Origin: VAXT01 sp038040395 | GTDB lineage: Bacteria > Actinomycetota > Thermoleophilia > Gaiellales > Gaiellaceae | DNA: 64,000 bases | Reading direction: 5' to 3' | NCBI GenBank assembly: GCA_038040395.1 | Contig: JBBPIJ010000013.1 | Span: 1 to 64,000 of the forward strand | In this document: positions 42,549 through 51,328 of the stretch, in pieces | How positions within the stretch are numbered: the first letter of the stretch is position 1 | Layout of the letters: each line of letters starts with the position of its first letter | Made by a program: the position numbers and the translations under genes | The notes under the pieces: generated by a model | What the model was told of the DNA's origin: nothing | Databases searched by the model: none | What the model saw: the letters and a program-made list of their open reading frames with translations, nothing else

Positions 42549-43982
42549 CTAGAACCCGACGTGAATGTGGTCGTCGTGGTTGGCGAGCGGGAACGAAGGC
42601 CCGCCCAGCCCGAGCAGGGAGATGACCTGCCTCGGCTGCATCTCGGCCGGCAGCAGCAGGATGTTGCGCACTGCGTGCTCGGTGATCCCGCCCGGCCGGC
42701 TGTTCCCCATGATCGAGGTATTGCCGACAACCGAGAGGTCGGCCGCGAGGCCGAAGATGTGCGCCGAGATCACGCCCGGTCGCGCATACAGCCGGTGCCC
42801 GCTGATCAGGCACGAGACGGTCACCTGCCCGTGCGCCTCCGCGAGATACGCGATGAGCGCAAGGACCCGGATGTTCACGCGGCCGGCCTGGATGTCGGAC
42901 CGCCCACCCGGATAGATCGTGATCCTACGGTCGTTCAGGATTCGCTTCGAGAGGGACGGCTTTGCCCAGTCGAAGCCCTTGACGAGCGCCCTCAAGCCGA
43001 CGGCCCGATAGAGGTTCTGCAAGGCGATCGTGCGGTCGGCGAACGTCGTGCGGCCTTCGAGTGAGAGCACCGAGCTCCATGCGTTGCGCTCGGAATGAAG
43101 CGAGTGGAGTCGCTTCGTCAGCGTCAGGAGGCGTGCCTTGGACGCGGGCGTAGCGCCCCGCTCACCACTCGCGCGGAGAACGGCGAGCGTGAGTGCCCAA
43201 TCGACGTGGTTCCTCGCGGAGATGCGTGCGAGCTGCCAGGCGAACGCCGGCTTCAGGCGACGCGACGGCGGTGTCGGATCGGGTAGGACGCGGTTCAGCC
43301 AGATCGTCGCGGCCACATTGGGCTCGTCGACTTCCGGCTCGAGGTCAAACGGCGCGCGCTGCGCCTTGGACTGCGCCTCGATGACGGGCGACCCGTGGTT
43401 GAGCTTTGCTGCGGGCGTCTCGCCTGTCCCGGCGTGCGTCTTCTGCAGAGCGGGTGCGCTGGCACCGCTGACCCCTGCCTGAGCCTTCTTGCTCAGCGCC
43501 GACTGAACGCCTGCGTTCTGAGAGAGGTCGGCTGTGCCCTGCTGCTCGGCAGGAGCTACGACCGGGGATCGGTCAGCCGGGGTGTCGAAGTCGTTCTCCG
43601 GCGCGGCGGCCGGCTGTGGGTCGGCCTCGCCGAGCGCTGGTGCCTCGGGCGCGGCCTCGGACGACGCGGATGACGGATCCTGGGTCGCCGTAGTGTCGGT
43701 CGTCGTCTCGGACGACAGCGCCGTCTCCTCGCTGCCCTGATCGAGCAGCTTGGTCACGCTGTTGCCCGCTCCCGCGGACAGGGCAGCGCCTGCGAAGAAG
43801 AGCGTTGCGAACGCAAGGCTCGCGGCGACCTTTCTCGGCGCGACCCGAACGTTCTTCCTACGCGAGGAAATGACGAGCCGGCTTCGCTCCCGTCGCACTA
43901 CGGCGCTCAGAAGCGACAGCGCAGCCGCGAGGAAGAGCGTGTGGATGAGGCCCTTCCTACCTGGTTGTCTCCGTTGTGGCAT
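42549..43982 (-). CDS. Secreted protein with Thr/Ala/Pro-rich linker and M15-like domain
   Basis: 477 residues from the ATG at 43982. A cytoplasmic basic N-terminus and TM anchor (about 45-70) precede a low-complexity linker (SSETTTDTTATQDPSSAS and Ala/Pro stretches), a helical domain (240-340, WQLARISARNHVDWALTLAV), and a C-terminal domain with SCLISGHRLYARPG, SAHIFGLAADLSVVG and DDHIHVGF. The H-x6-D and H-x-H pattern matches zinc DD-peptidases of the M15 group. A peptidoglycan role is inferred; the fold match is moderate. Confidence 0.7.
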   Translation of the reverse strand: MPQRRQPGRKGLIHTLFLAAALSLLSAVVRRERSRLVISSRRKNVRVAPRKVAASLAFATLFFAGAALSAGAGNSVTKLLDQGSEETALSSETTTDTTATQDPSSASSEAAPEAPALGEADPQPAAAPENDFDTPADRSPVVAPAEQQGTADLSQNAGVQSALSKKAQAGVSGASAPALQKTHAGTGETPAAKLNHGSPVIEAQSKAQRAPFDLEPEVDEPNVAATIWLNRVLPDPTPPSRRLKPAFAWQLARISARNHVDWALTLAVLRASGERGATPASKARLLTLTKRLHSLHSERNAWSSVLSLEGRTTFADRTIALQNLYRAVGLRALVKGFDWAKPSLSKRILNDRRITIYPGGRSDIQAGRVNIRVLALIAYLAEAHGQVTVSCLISGHRLYARPGVISAHIFGLAADLSVVGNTSIMGNSRPGGITEHAVRNILLLPAEMQPRQVISLLGLGGPSFPLANHDDHIHVGF

Positions 43983-44368
43983 TGCCTTGCTCCGTTCGTT
44001 CGAGCGCCGAGGCCGCCACACCGGCGCGGGATCCCTTGATGACATCCGCGGCCGCAACGGAATCGAGACGACTATCGGCCTACGCGGGCGGAGCCGCTCA
44101 CTCGATCTGAGGAAAAGCCGTGCGAATCACTATCCCGAGGGATTAGCAGGCAACGCGCCTGGGCGATGAGTGGGATCGACTGAGCCATCAGGCGGCGCGG
44201 CCACGCCGAAGACGTAGTTCCGGAGGTTTCCCCGGCGTGACCAAACAATTCGCCCCTACATTCCGAGGCTTTTCACCTGATCCTCGCCTCGCCACCCCTT
44301 CTTTCTCTAGCCGTAATGTGTTGGCGCGCCCGAAGGCACGCCTGATTCAGAGAAGGGAGGTGAATCAG
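43983..44368. other. Intergenic region before the pilus operon
   Basis: About 386 bases separate the divergent M15-like gene and the pilin gene. A strong ribosome site (AGAAGGGAGG, 44352-44361) precedes the pilin start. I found no riboswitch, tRNA or repeat array here; the promoter(s) could not be placed with confidence. Confidence 0.5.
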
Positions 44369-44530
44369 GTGCTGAAGCTTTTCAACGCGTTCAGGCGCGA
44401 GGAGGGTCAGACGATGGCCGAATACGGTGTCGTTCTAGCCGTAATTACGATCGCCGTCTTCGGCGCACTCGCGCTCCTCTCCGGCAACATCGTCGCCGCT
44501 ATCACGAGGGTCGCCGGGATCATTACGTAG
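44369..44530 (+). CDS. flp: Flp/Fap-type pilin
   Basis: 53 residues from the GTG at 44369 (GGGAGG at 8 bases). The prepilin site is EEG|QTMAEYGVV: Gly before the cleavage and Glu5 in the mature part, followed by a hydrophobic helix AVITIAVFGALALLSGNIV. This is the major subunit of Tad pili. A strong hairpin follows, likely limiting read-through into the assembly genes so pilin is made in excess. Confidence 0.9.
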   Translation: MLKLFNAFRREEGQTMAEYGVVLAVITIAVFGALALLSGNIVAAITRVAGIIT

Positions 44531-44554
44531 GTGCAAGGAATGGCATGGCACTAA

Positions 44555-44582
44555 GGCGGGCTCTTCTCACGAAGGGCCCGCC
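44555..44582 (+). terminator. Attenuator hairpin between pilin and tad genes
   Basis: GGCGGGC-T-CTTC pairs with GAAG-G-GCCCGCC around TCAC: a 12-bp stem with one wobble. It starts 24 bases after the pilin stop and lies before the co-directional TadE-like gene, so partial termination or mRNA 3'-end stabilisation is likely. Confidence 0.75.
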
Positions 44583-44622
44583 TCCCTCAACTAAGCGGAG
44601 CATTAATCCGAAGATTTCCAAG

Positions 44623-45015
44623 ATGAACAGAAGAATTTCACTCAGAGACCAGCAAGGACAATCGATGACGGAGTTCGCCCTCGTTCTCCCCATCATCGCC
44701 CTCTTGCTGTTCGGGGTCATCCAGTTCGGAATCGTGTTCAACAACTACATCACGTTGACCGATGCCACCCGAGCTGGAGCGCGCAAGGCCGCGGTTTCGC
44801 GGCGCGCCCCGGATCCAGTTGGCGCGTGCGTCGCAGCGATCCGGAGCTCTGCGCGCAACCTGACGCAATCGAGCCTCACTCCCGACTGCCAGTCGACCTG
44901 GCTGCCCGGAGAAGACGTGCGCGTCACTGCGACTTACCCGTACTCAATCAGCCTGCTCGGGGTCTTCCAGAAGTCGGGAAATCTTACGAGCACTACAACG
45001 GAGCGAGTCGAATGA
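44623..45015 (+). CDS. TadE-like pseudopilin
   Basis: 130 residues from the ATG at 44623. The prepilin motif DQQGQSMTEFALVLPIIALLLFGVIQFG is the TadE signature (broken here into GQSMTEFALVLP plus the hydrophobic helix). The C-terminal part has a Cys pair (GACVAAI, TPDCQS). Minor pilins TadE/TadF are needed for pilus assembly. Stop overlaps the next start as ATGA. Confidence 0.88.
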   Translation: MNRRISLRDQQGQSMTEFALVLPIIALLLFGVIQFGIVFNNYITLTDATRAGARKAAVSRRAPDPVGACVAAIRSSARNLTQSSLTPDCQSTWLPGEDVRVTATYPYSISLLGVFQKSGNLTSTTTERVE

Positions 45016-45965
45016 AAATCAACAGCAACGAACGCGGACAGTCCATGGTCTTGGCCGTCATCTTCCTCACGGTGCTGATGGGTATGTCGGCACTCGTCCT
45101 CGACGTCGGCTCCTGGTACAGAGCGCACCGCGCCGCCCAGTCGACTGCCGACGCCTCGGCTCTGGCCGCCGCCCAGGGACTGACGGACACGAGCTTGGCC
45201 ACCTCGCTCGCCACAAGCTACGCCAACAAGAACGGAGGCGGTATCGCGCCATCCGGGGGCATCGTGTTCTCGACTCAGTGGATGCCGAATGACACGGTCG
45301 CCGTCAAGGTGACGCGACCGGCCCCGGGGTTCTTCGCGAAGGTGTTCGGAATCACATCGGTGAACGTGACCGGGCGCGCGACCGCCCGTGCATACAGGGT
45401 CGCCTCGGCACGGTACGTGGCGCCGATCGTCGTCCATTACAAGCATCCGCTGCTGAACTGCACCCGGTCGGCCAGCCCAAAGTGCAATCCAGTGTTCGGC
45501 GTCACGACGACGCTGAACCTCGAGGATCTGCACCAGCCCGGCGGAGGCGACGGCTCCGGAGCCTTCGGCCTGATCAACCTGAACCCGCTCGATGACAACG
45601 GAAACATCGGCGCGGGCACCCTCGCCGGTTGGCTGACGAACGGCTACGACAAGGACATGCCGCTCGGGCATTACCACTCGGCGCCGTCCGCGAACTTCAA
45701 CAACTCGCAGTTCGACGCGGCACTCGATTCGGTCCTCGGAAAGGAAGTGCTCTTTCCGGTCTACCGAAAGCTCACCGGCCCAGGCTCGAATGCGCAGTAC
45801 GACATCATCGGCTGGATCGGTTTCATCATCCGGTCGTACTCCACGGGGGGAAGCAACGGGACGCTCACCGGCGAATTCACTCGCTACATCGCCGAGGGGA
45901 TCACGGTTGAGAACTCGGGCGGTCCGCCCGATACAGGTGTCCACGAGATTGAGCTAGTCAACTAA
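45012..45965 (+). CDS. TadG-like pilus assembly protein
   Basis: 317 residues from the ATG at 45012. N-terminal Tad_N segment ERGQSMVLAVIFLTVLMGMSALVLDVGSWY is anchored by one TM helix, followed by AAQSTADASALAAAQGL, the standard TadG/TadE-like start. The rest (150-317) is an external domain with a Gly-rich loop HQPGGGDGSGAFGLINL. TadG-type proteins may be tip or anchoring subunits. Part of the tad operon. Confidence 0.87.
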   Translation: MKINSNERGQSMVLAVIFLTVLMGMSALVLDVGSWYRAHRAAQSTADASALAAAQGLTDTSLATSLATSYANKNGGGIAPSGGIVFSTQWMPNDTVAVKVTRPAPGFFAKVFGITSVNVTGRATARAYRVASARYVAPIVVHYKHPLLNCTRSASPKCNPVFGVTTTLNLEDLHQPGGGDGSGAFGLINLNPLDDNGNIGAGTLAGWLTNGYDKDMPLGHYHSAPSANFNNSQFDAALDSVLGKEVLFPVYRKLTGPGSNAQYDIIGWIGFIIRSYSTGGSNGTLTGEFTRYIAEGITVENSGGPPDTGVHEIELVN

Positions 45966-45992
45966 AACGACGAAGGAGAGAGAACCGCCGCC

Positions 45993-46757
45993 ATGACATA
46001 TCGACTTCGCAACATCGGAATCGCGGTCGCGCTCGCGATCGTCGCCGCCCTGCTGACGACGTTTTACGTCACGAACTACAAGCGCACGGTCCAGCAGGGC
46101 GAGGAGAACGTGTCCGTCTACGTCGCCTCCCACGACATCGCGCTCGGAACGTCGGGCGCAGAAGTAGCCCAACGCGACATGCTGCGCGTCGAGCATGTGG
46201 CACGGCGGAGCGTCGTGCCGGGCGCGATCTCGAAGCCGGACCAGATCGGAGACCTCGTCGCGGTCGAGCCGATCTACGCCGGCGAGCAGGTCTCGACCAG
46301 GCGCTTCCGCACAAAGGAGGAGCAAGGGATCCTCTCCCAGCTGAAGGGCAACATGCGCGCGGTCCAGATCTCAGGTACCGACGGCGAGCTACTCGCCGGC
46401 ACGCTCGTCGCGGGTAACCGCGTCGACGTGCTCGGAAACTGGACCTTCCCCGAAGGGAAGCAGACTCACGTGGCACGCGTCGTGCTCCGCGATCTGCTCG
46501 TCCTCCAGGCACCCGACACGACCAAGCTCCAGAGCAAGATCGGGGCCAATCCCAACGAGCCCTTCTCGGTCATGCTCGCCGTCACCGACGCGCAGGCTCA
46601 GAAGCTGTGGTGGGTCGTGAAGAACGGCGACTGGTCACTCCAGCTGCGCCCGGTCACGGACGCGGCCGACAGTCCCGACAGCTACGAGAACTCGGGCTCT
46701 CTGCTCGCGGACGGTCTCCGGGCCGGCGCGCGCAGGCGCCTCACAGGAGGCAACTGA
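45993..46757 (+). CDS. cpaB: CpaB/RcpC-like pilus assembly protein
   Basis: 254 residues. TM anchor at 9-27, SAF domain (VYVASHDIALGTSGAEVAQRDM, VAVEPIYAGEQVSTRRF), then the RcpC/CpaB C-terminal domain (GNRVDVLGNW ... VVLRDLLVLQAPD ... VMLAVTDAQAQKLWWVVKNGDWSLQLRP). Usually it links the pilus machine to the wall or secretin; no secretin is present here, as in other monoderms. Stop overlaps the next start by one base (TGATG). Confidence 0.88.
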   Translation: MTYRLRNIGIAVALAIVAALLTTFYVTNYKRTVQQGEENVSVYVASHDIALGTSGAEVAQRDMLRVEHVARRSVVPGAISKPDQIGDLVAVEPIYAGEQVSTRRFRTKEEQGILSQLKGNMRAVQISGTDGELLAGTLVAGNRVDVLGNWTFPEGKQTHVARVVLRDLLVLQAPDTTKLQSKIGANPNEPFSVMLAVTDAQAQKLWWVVKNGDWSLQLRPVTDAADSPDSYENSGSLLADGLRAGARRRLTGGN

Positions 46758-47950
46758 TGACCGTCGAGACTCAAGCACCGGCACGCGAGAAGACCCGCGT
46801 CTTCATCACCGGCAGCTGCGAAGGGCTCCCCGAGCTGTGGGAGGCCCTCGGGCGACACGGTGAGATCGAGCTCGTCGGACGATCCGAACAGGTCAGCGAT
46901 GGCGCTGGCGCACTGACCGGCGGGCATCTGCAGGCGATCCTGCACGCGACGCGCAGCTCGGCGCTGCCCGTCGACGAACTGGCCGCCATCCGTGAGTACA
47001 CGCACGCGCCGATCGTCCTCCTCGCATCGGGCGAGTCGTCCGCGCTACTCGAGGACGCGCTCGATGCGGACGTCGCCGACGTCCTCCTGCTCCCGCAGCT
47101 CACGGAGAACGTCGTCTTCGCGATCCGCAAGGCAAGCCACTCCGGTCGCCGGAACCAGGGCGCTCGCCCACAGGGAACAGGCCGGGTCGTGACCGTCTTC
47201 TCGCCCAAGGGCGGGACAGGCAAGACCGTGATGGCGACGAACCTCTCCACGTCGTTTGCCAAGTACGCCGGCAAGCGGACTCTGCTCCTCGACCTCGACC
47301 TCCAGTTCGGCGACGCCGCGATCATGCTCGGAATCGAGCCGGACAAGACGATCCAGGATCTCGTCACAGCTCCTGGCGAGCTCGACACGGAGAAGCTCGC
47401 GGGCTACATCTGCCGCCACTCCTCAGGGCTCGACGTCCTGCCCGCACCGATCCGGCCGGAGGACGCGGAGCTCGTCACCGAGGCGAAGCTGGCCCGGCTG
47501 ATGGAGGTCGCCAAGGAGTCGTACGACCTGATCGTCGTCGACACCTCGCCGTTCTTCCACGGCCCGATGCTGGCCACCCTCGACCAGACCGACGACCTGC
47601 TGCTCGTCTGCGGGCTCGACGTGCCGACGATCAAGAACGTCCGGCTGAGCCTCCAGACGCTCCAGCTGCTCTCGTTCCCACCCGAGCGGATTCGCGTCGT
47701 CCTGAACCGTGCGAACTCGAACGTGGGCATGAAGCGAGGCGAGGTCGAGGCGGCGCTCGAGGCGAAAGTCCGCTTCGAGGTGCCGAGCGACCGAGCCGTC
47801 CCTCTGGCTGTCAACCGCTCGAACCCGGCAGTCCTCTCCGATCCGAAGTCGGACTTCAGTCGAGCGCTTCGCGAGATGGCGAAGGCCCTTATTCCCGTTC
47901 AGGCGGCGGCGAACAGCAAGCGCCGCTTCCTGGGCAGGAGCAGCTCGTAA
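46757..47950 (+). CDS. cpaE: CpaE/TadZ-like MinD-family ATPase
   Basis: 397 residues from the ATG at 46757. An atypical receiver-like N-terminal domain (1-125, lacking the full Asp set) is joined to a ParA/MinD ATPase with deviant Walker A SPKGGTGKTVMATNLS, DLDLQFGDAAIMLGI, and DLIVVDTSPFFHGPMLATLD. TadZ localises the pilus machine to a pole or focus. Coupled on both sides (TGATG, TAATG). Confidence 0.9.
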   Translation: MTVETQAPAREKTRVFITGSCEGLPELWEALGRHGEIELVGRSEQVSDGAGALTGGHLQAILHATRSSALPVDELAAIREYTHAPIVLLASGESSALLEDALDADVADVLLLPQLTENVVFAIRKASHSGRRNQGARPQGTGRVVTVFSPKGGTGKTVMATNLSTSFAKYAGKRTLLLDLDLQFGDAAIMLGIEPDKTIQDLVTAPGELDTEKLAGYICRHSSGLDVLPAPIRPEDAELVTEAKLARLMEVAKESYDLIVVDTSPFFHGPMLATLDQTDDLLLVCGLDVPTIKNVRLSLQTLQLLSFPPERIRVVLNRANSNVGMKRGEVEAALEAKVRFEVPSDRAVPLAVNRSNPAVLSDPKSDFSRALREMAKALIPVQAAANSKRRFLGRSSS

Positions 47951-49398
47951 TGGGTCTCCACGACCGGATCAAGAGCGGAGACAACGGCTCCACGGCACCA
48001 GAAGAGCAGCCCGTCTCACTCGCAGCGTCGAGCCCGGCAATCGGTGAACAGCCGAGGTCGGACACGCCGGCGGACCCGTACGCGGAGCTGAAGACGCGAA
48101 TCCATCACGCGTGCATCGCGAAGCTCGGGCCCCAGCTCTTCACGACCGAGACGAGCGAGGACCTCTCCGAGCGCGTCCTGCGCGAGGTCACCGAGCAACT
48201 GGCGCTCGACCGCACTCCGCTGACGCGCGAGGAGCGCCGCCGAATCGTCCGCGAGCTCACCGACGACATTCTCGGCTACGGGCCTCTCGAGCCCCTGCTC
48301 CGCGACGACAGCGTGACCGAGGTCATGGTCAACAACTTCGACCGGATCTACATCGAGCGTGACGGTCTGCTCGAGCTCTCGTCGACGACATTCGCCGACA
48401 ACGCTCACCTGCTCCGAATCATCGACAAGATCGTCTCGCAGGTCGGGCGACGCATCGACGAGTCGTCACCGATGGTCGACGCCCGTCTTCCCGACGGAAG
48501 CCGAGTCAACGCCATCATTCCGCCGCTGTCTCTGCGCGGGCCGACGCTCACGATTCGGAAGTTCTCGCGCGACCCATACACGATGGACGACCTGATCAAG
48601 TTCGGCACCGTGACGCCGAAGGCCGCGCAGTTCCTCGCCGCCTGCTCCCGCGGGAAGCTCAACGTTCTCATCTCGGGCGGAACCGGAACCGGTAAGACGA
48701 CGACGCTGAACGCCATCTCGGCATTCGTGCCCGGCGACGAGCGCATCGTCACGATCGAGGACGCGGCCGAGCTCCAGCTTCAGCAGGATCACGTGATCAC
48801 GCTCGAGGCCCGTCCGCCGAACATCGAGGGCCAGGGGGAGGTTCGGATCCGCGAACTCGTCCGCAACGCCTTGCGCATGCGCCCCGACCGAATCATCGTC
48901 GGCGAGGTCCGCGGCGCGGAGACGCTCGACATGCTCCAGGCGATGAACACGGGCCACGAGGGATCGCTGACCACGATCCACGCGAACTCTCCGCGCGACG
49001 CGCTCTCGAGGCTCGAGACACTCGTGCTCACTGCCGGCGTCGACCTGCCGCTGCGCGCGATTCGCGAGCAGATCTCGAGCGCCTTCGACCTCCTCGTGCA
49101 GATCACTCGTCTTGTCGACGGCTCCCGGCGCATCTCCCACATCACCGAGGTGCTGCGCATGGAGTCCGAGGTGATCACGCTCCAGGACATCTTCCACGCG
49201 AAGCCGCCGGACGAGTCAAGCGCCACGACGGGCCAGGGCGTGAGACTTCTCTCCCCGCTCTCGTGCACGGGCCTGAAGCCCCAGTTCCTCGACAAGATGG
49301 CAGCACAGGGTGTCCAGTTGCAGCCGAGCTTCTTCATGGAGGAAGAGTCGGGCTACCGGTCAACTCTGGCCGCGGCGAATTTCGGCGGGTTCTCATGA
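47950..49398 (+). CDS. tadA: TadA/CpaF secretion ATPase
   Basis: 482 residues. N-terminal helical domain, then the GspE-type ATPase: LTDDILGYGPLEPLLRDDSV, Walker A ISGGTGTGKTTTLNAI, Walker B box RIVTIEDAAELQL, His box GHEGSLTTIHANSPRDALSRLE. It powers Flp pilus extension (and retraction in CpaF-type systems). A C-terminal tail of about 60 residues goes beyond the usual end. Stop overlaps the next start as ATGA. Confidence 0.93.
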   Translation: MGLHDRIKSGDNGSTAPEEQPVSLAASSPAIGEQPRSDTPADPYAELKTRIHHACIAKLGPQLFTTETSEDLSERVLREVTEQLALDRTPLTREERRRIVRELTDDILGYGPLEPLLRDDSVTEVMVNNFDRIYIERDGLLELSSTTFADNAHLLRIIDKIVSQVGRRIDESSPMVDARLPDGSRVNAIIPPLSLRGPTLTIRKFSRDPYTMDDLIKFGTVTPKAAQFLAACSRGKLNVLISGGTGTGKTTTLNAISAFVPGDERIVTIEDAAELQLQQDHVITLEARPPNIEGQGEVRIRELVRNALRMRPDRIIVGEVRGAETLDMLQAMNTGHEGSLTTIHANSPRDALSRLETLVLTAGVDLPLRAIREQISSAFDLLVQITRLVDGSRRISHITEVLRMESEVITLQDIFHAKPPDESSATTGQGVRLLSPLSCTGLKPQFLDKMAAQGVQLQPSFFMEEESGYRSTLAAANFGGFS

Positions 49399-51326
49399 GC
49401 CTGCCAAAGCCGGGGCGGGTTGAGACCCCGCCGAAGGGGCTTCGCGCGCGCCGCAACAGGCTGCTCGTACTTGCGATCGCCGGGGCGATCTCGATGCTCG
49501 TGCCGGCAGCACAGGCGAGCGTCACGGTGAAGGGCGTCGACACGAGCTCGTATCCCGATCTCCGCGTGAGCGTCGTCACCTCACGTCCCGGCTCGGCCGT
49601 CCCGAGACTCACGGAAAACGGCCGTCCCGTTCAGATCAACGCCGCGCAGAACCTCGGCCGAGCGAAGTCGGTCGTCGTCGCCATAGATCACTCACAGTCG
49701 ATGAGGGGCAAGCCGCTCGCCAACGCAGTCGCGGCCGCGCGGGCGTTTATTGCCGCGAAGCCGCAGGCGGACCGCGTCGCCGTAACAACGTTCGCAACCG
49801 AGCCCCTGTTCTTGACGGCCTTCTCGACAAACGGGTCAGACGCGGACGGCGCGCTCAGGTCGATCCATGTCGACCCGGTGCAGGGAACAACTCTCTACGA
49901 CGGGATCGTCGCGGCAGCGAGCCAGCTCGACGAGGAGCCGCTGCCGGCACGGGTCATCATCGTCGTCACCGACGGAAACGAGACACGAAGCGATGCGTCG
50001 CTGAACCAGGCGATCGCAGCTGCCAGGGGCGTTGGCGCCTCGGTCTACGTCGTTGCCATCGAGAGCCCGAAGTTCAACCCCGACCCGCTCAAGCAGCTCG
50101 CTGCGCAAACCGGAGGCGCGTACAGGGGCACGTCTTCGAGCGCCACTCTGTCGCAGCAGTACGCCGCAATCGCCGCTGAGCTGCGCCGGACGTGGTGGCT
50201 CACGTACGCCACCTCGGCCCGCCCCGGCGATTCCGCAACGCTGCGGGCATACGCAAACGGCTCGGGCTCGCACCCATCAGTGCTCGAGCTGCCCGGGAAC
50301 CTTGGATCGACAAGCGGCGAAGCGAACCCGTCGCGCCTTCTCCCCAACGTCTTCTACGAGACCGTTCTCGGCACGCAGGTGATGGCTCTCATCTCCTTCC
50401 TGATCGTCCTTCTGGCCGCAACCCTGGCCCTCACGACCGTGAAGGGCTCGCGGCTTCGCAAGCGGATCGCGCCTCACATCGCCGAGACCGTCGAGCTCAA
50501 GAAGGCGAAGCGGGAGGGCGAGCGCCTGGCCGCGGCAGCCCCGCTCTTCAGAGCAACCGAGACCGCTTTTGCGCATTGGAAGTTCTGGACACGACTCGAG
50601 CGTCTGGTCGAGCGCAGCGACCTGCCGCTGAGGACGGTCGAGCTCGTCTACCTGATGGTCGGGTCGGGTCTCGTCGGCGCGACGCTCGCGACGGTGTCGG
50701 CCCAGCCCACGATGATCACGCTCGCGCTGATGGCCGCCGGCGGAGCAGTGCCGGTCGGAATCGTCTGGTTCAAGGCGACGCGCCGTTTGAAGGCCTTCGA
50801 GAACCAGCTTCCTGACGTCCTGATCACGCTGGCAGCGGCGCTCAAGGCCGGCCACAGCTTCAAGCAGGGTCTTCAGACGATCGTGGACGAGGGCACTCCG
50901 CCCGCGAGCAAGGAGTTCCAGCGCGTGCTCGCAGAGGGTCAGCTCGGGCGCCCGCTCGACCTGGCGCTGGCGGACATGGCCGAGCGCCTCGGCTCGAAGA
51001 ACTTCGACTTCGTGATCACCGCCGTCAAGATCCAGCAGCAAGTCGGGGGCAGCCTCGCGGGGCTCATCGACATGGTCGCCGACACGGTCCGCCAGCGACA
51101 GCAATTCATCCGCAAGGTCAGGGGCCTCACTGCAATGGGCCGCGCGGGTGCATACACGCTCGTGGCGCTCCCCTTCTTCATCGCCATCGCGATCACGCTC
51201 CTCAACCCGACCTACATGGAGCCCCTCTACCACTCCCACACGGGCCACATGCTCATCTATTCCGGCCTCGCGATGATGGCGTTCGGCTCTCTCATCCTCA
51301 AGAAAATCGTCTCCTTCAAGGGGTAG
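49395..51326 (+). CDS. tadB: VWA-TadB fusion membrane protein
   Basis: 643 residues from the ATG at 49395. After a signal/TM segment (21-40), residues 90-260 form a von Willebrand A domain with the MIDAS motif AIDHSQSMRG (D98, S100, S102), QGTTLYDGI and VTDGNE. A TM at about 335-355 leads to TadB: a cytoplasmic region, TMs near 430 and 455, the T2SSF core (LPDVLITLAAALKAGHSFKQ, KIQQQVGGSLAGLIDM) and two final TMs. The external VWA domain could bind matrix, collagen-like or wall ligands, or sense metal. Confidence 0.9.
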   Translation: MSLPKPGRVETPPKGLRARRNRLLVLAIAGAISMLVPAAQASVTVKGVDTSSYPDLRVSVVTSRPGSAVPRLTENGRPVQINAAQNLGRAKSVVVAIDHSQSMRGKPLANAVAAARAFIAAKPQADRVAVTTFATEPLFLTAFSTNGSDADGALRSIHVDPVQGTTLYDGIVAAASQLDEEPLPARVIIVVTDGNETRSDASLNQAIAAARGVGASVYVVAIESPKFNPDPLKQLAAQTGGAYRGTSSSATLSQQYAAIAAELRRTWWLTYATSARPGDSATLRAYANGSGSHPSVLELPGNLGSTSGEANPSRLLPNVFYETVLGTQVMALISFLIVLLAATLALTTVKGSRLRKRIAPHIAETVELKKAKREGERLAAAAPLFRATETAFAHWKFWTRLERLVERSDLPLRTVELVYLMVGSGLVGATLATVSAQPTMITLALMAAGGAVPVGIVWFKATRRLKAFENQLPDVLITLAAALKAGHSFKQGLQTIVDEGTPPASKEFQRVLAEGQLGRPLDLALADMAERLGSKNFDFVITAVKIQQQVGGSLAGLIDMVADTVRQRQQFIRKVRGLTAMGRAGAYTLVALPFFIAIAITLLNPTYMEPLYHSHTGHMLIYSGLAMMAFGSLILKKIVSFKG

Positions 51327-51328
51327 TC

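Noticed and set aside
44058..44368. c-di-GMP riboswitch before the pilus operon
   Set aside because: A plausible place for one, but no GGGCAAACC or GGGACGCAAAGCC core is found on either strand.
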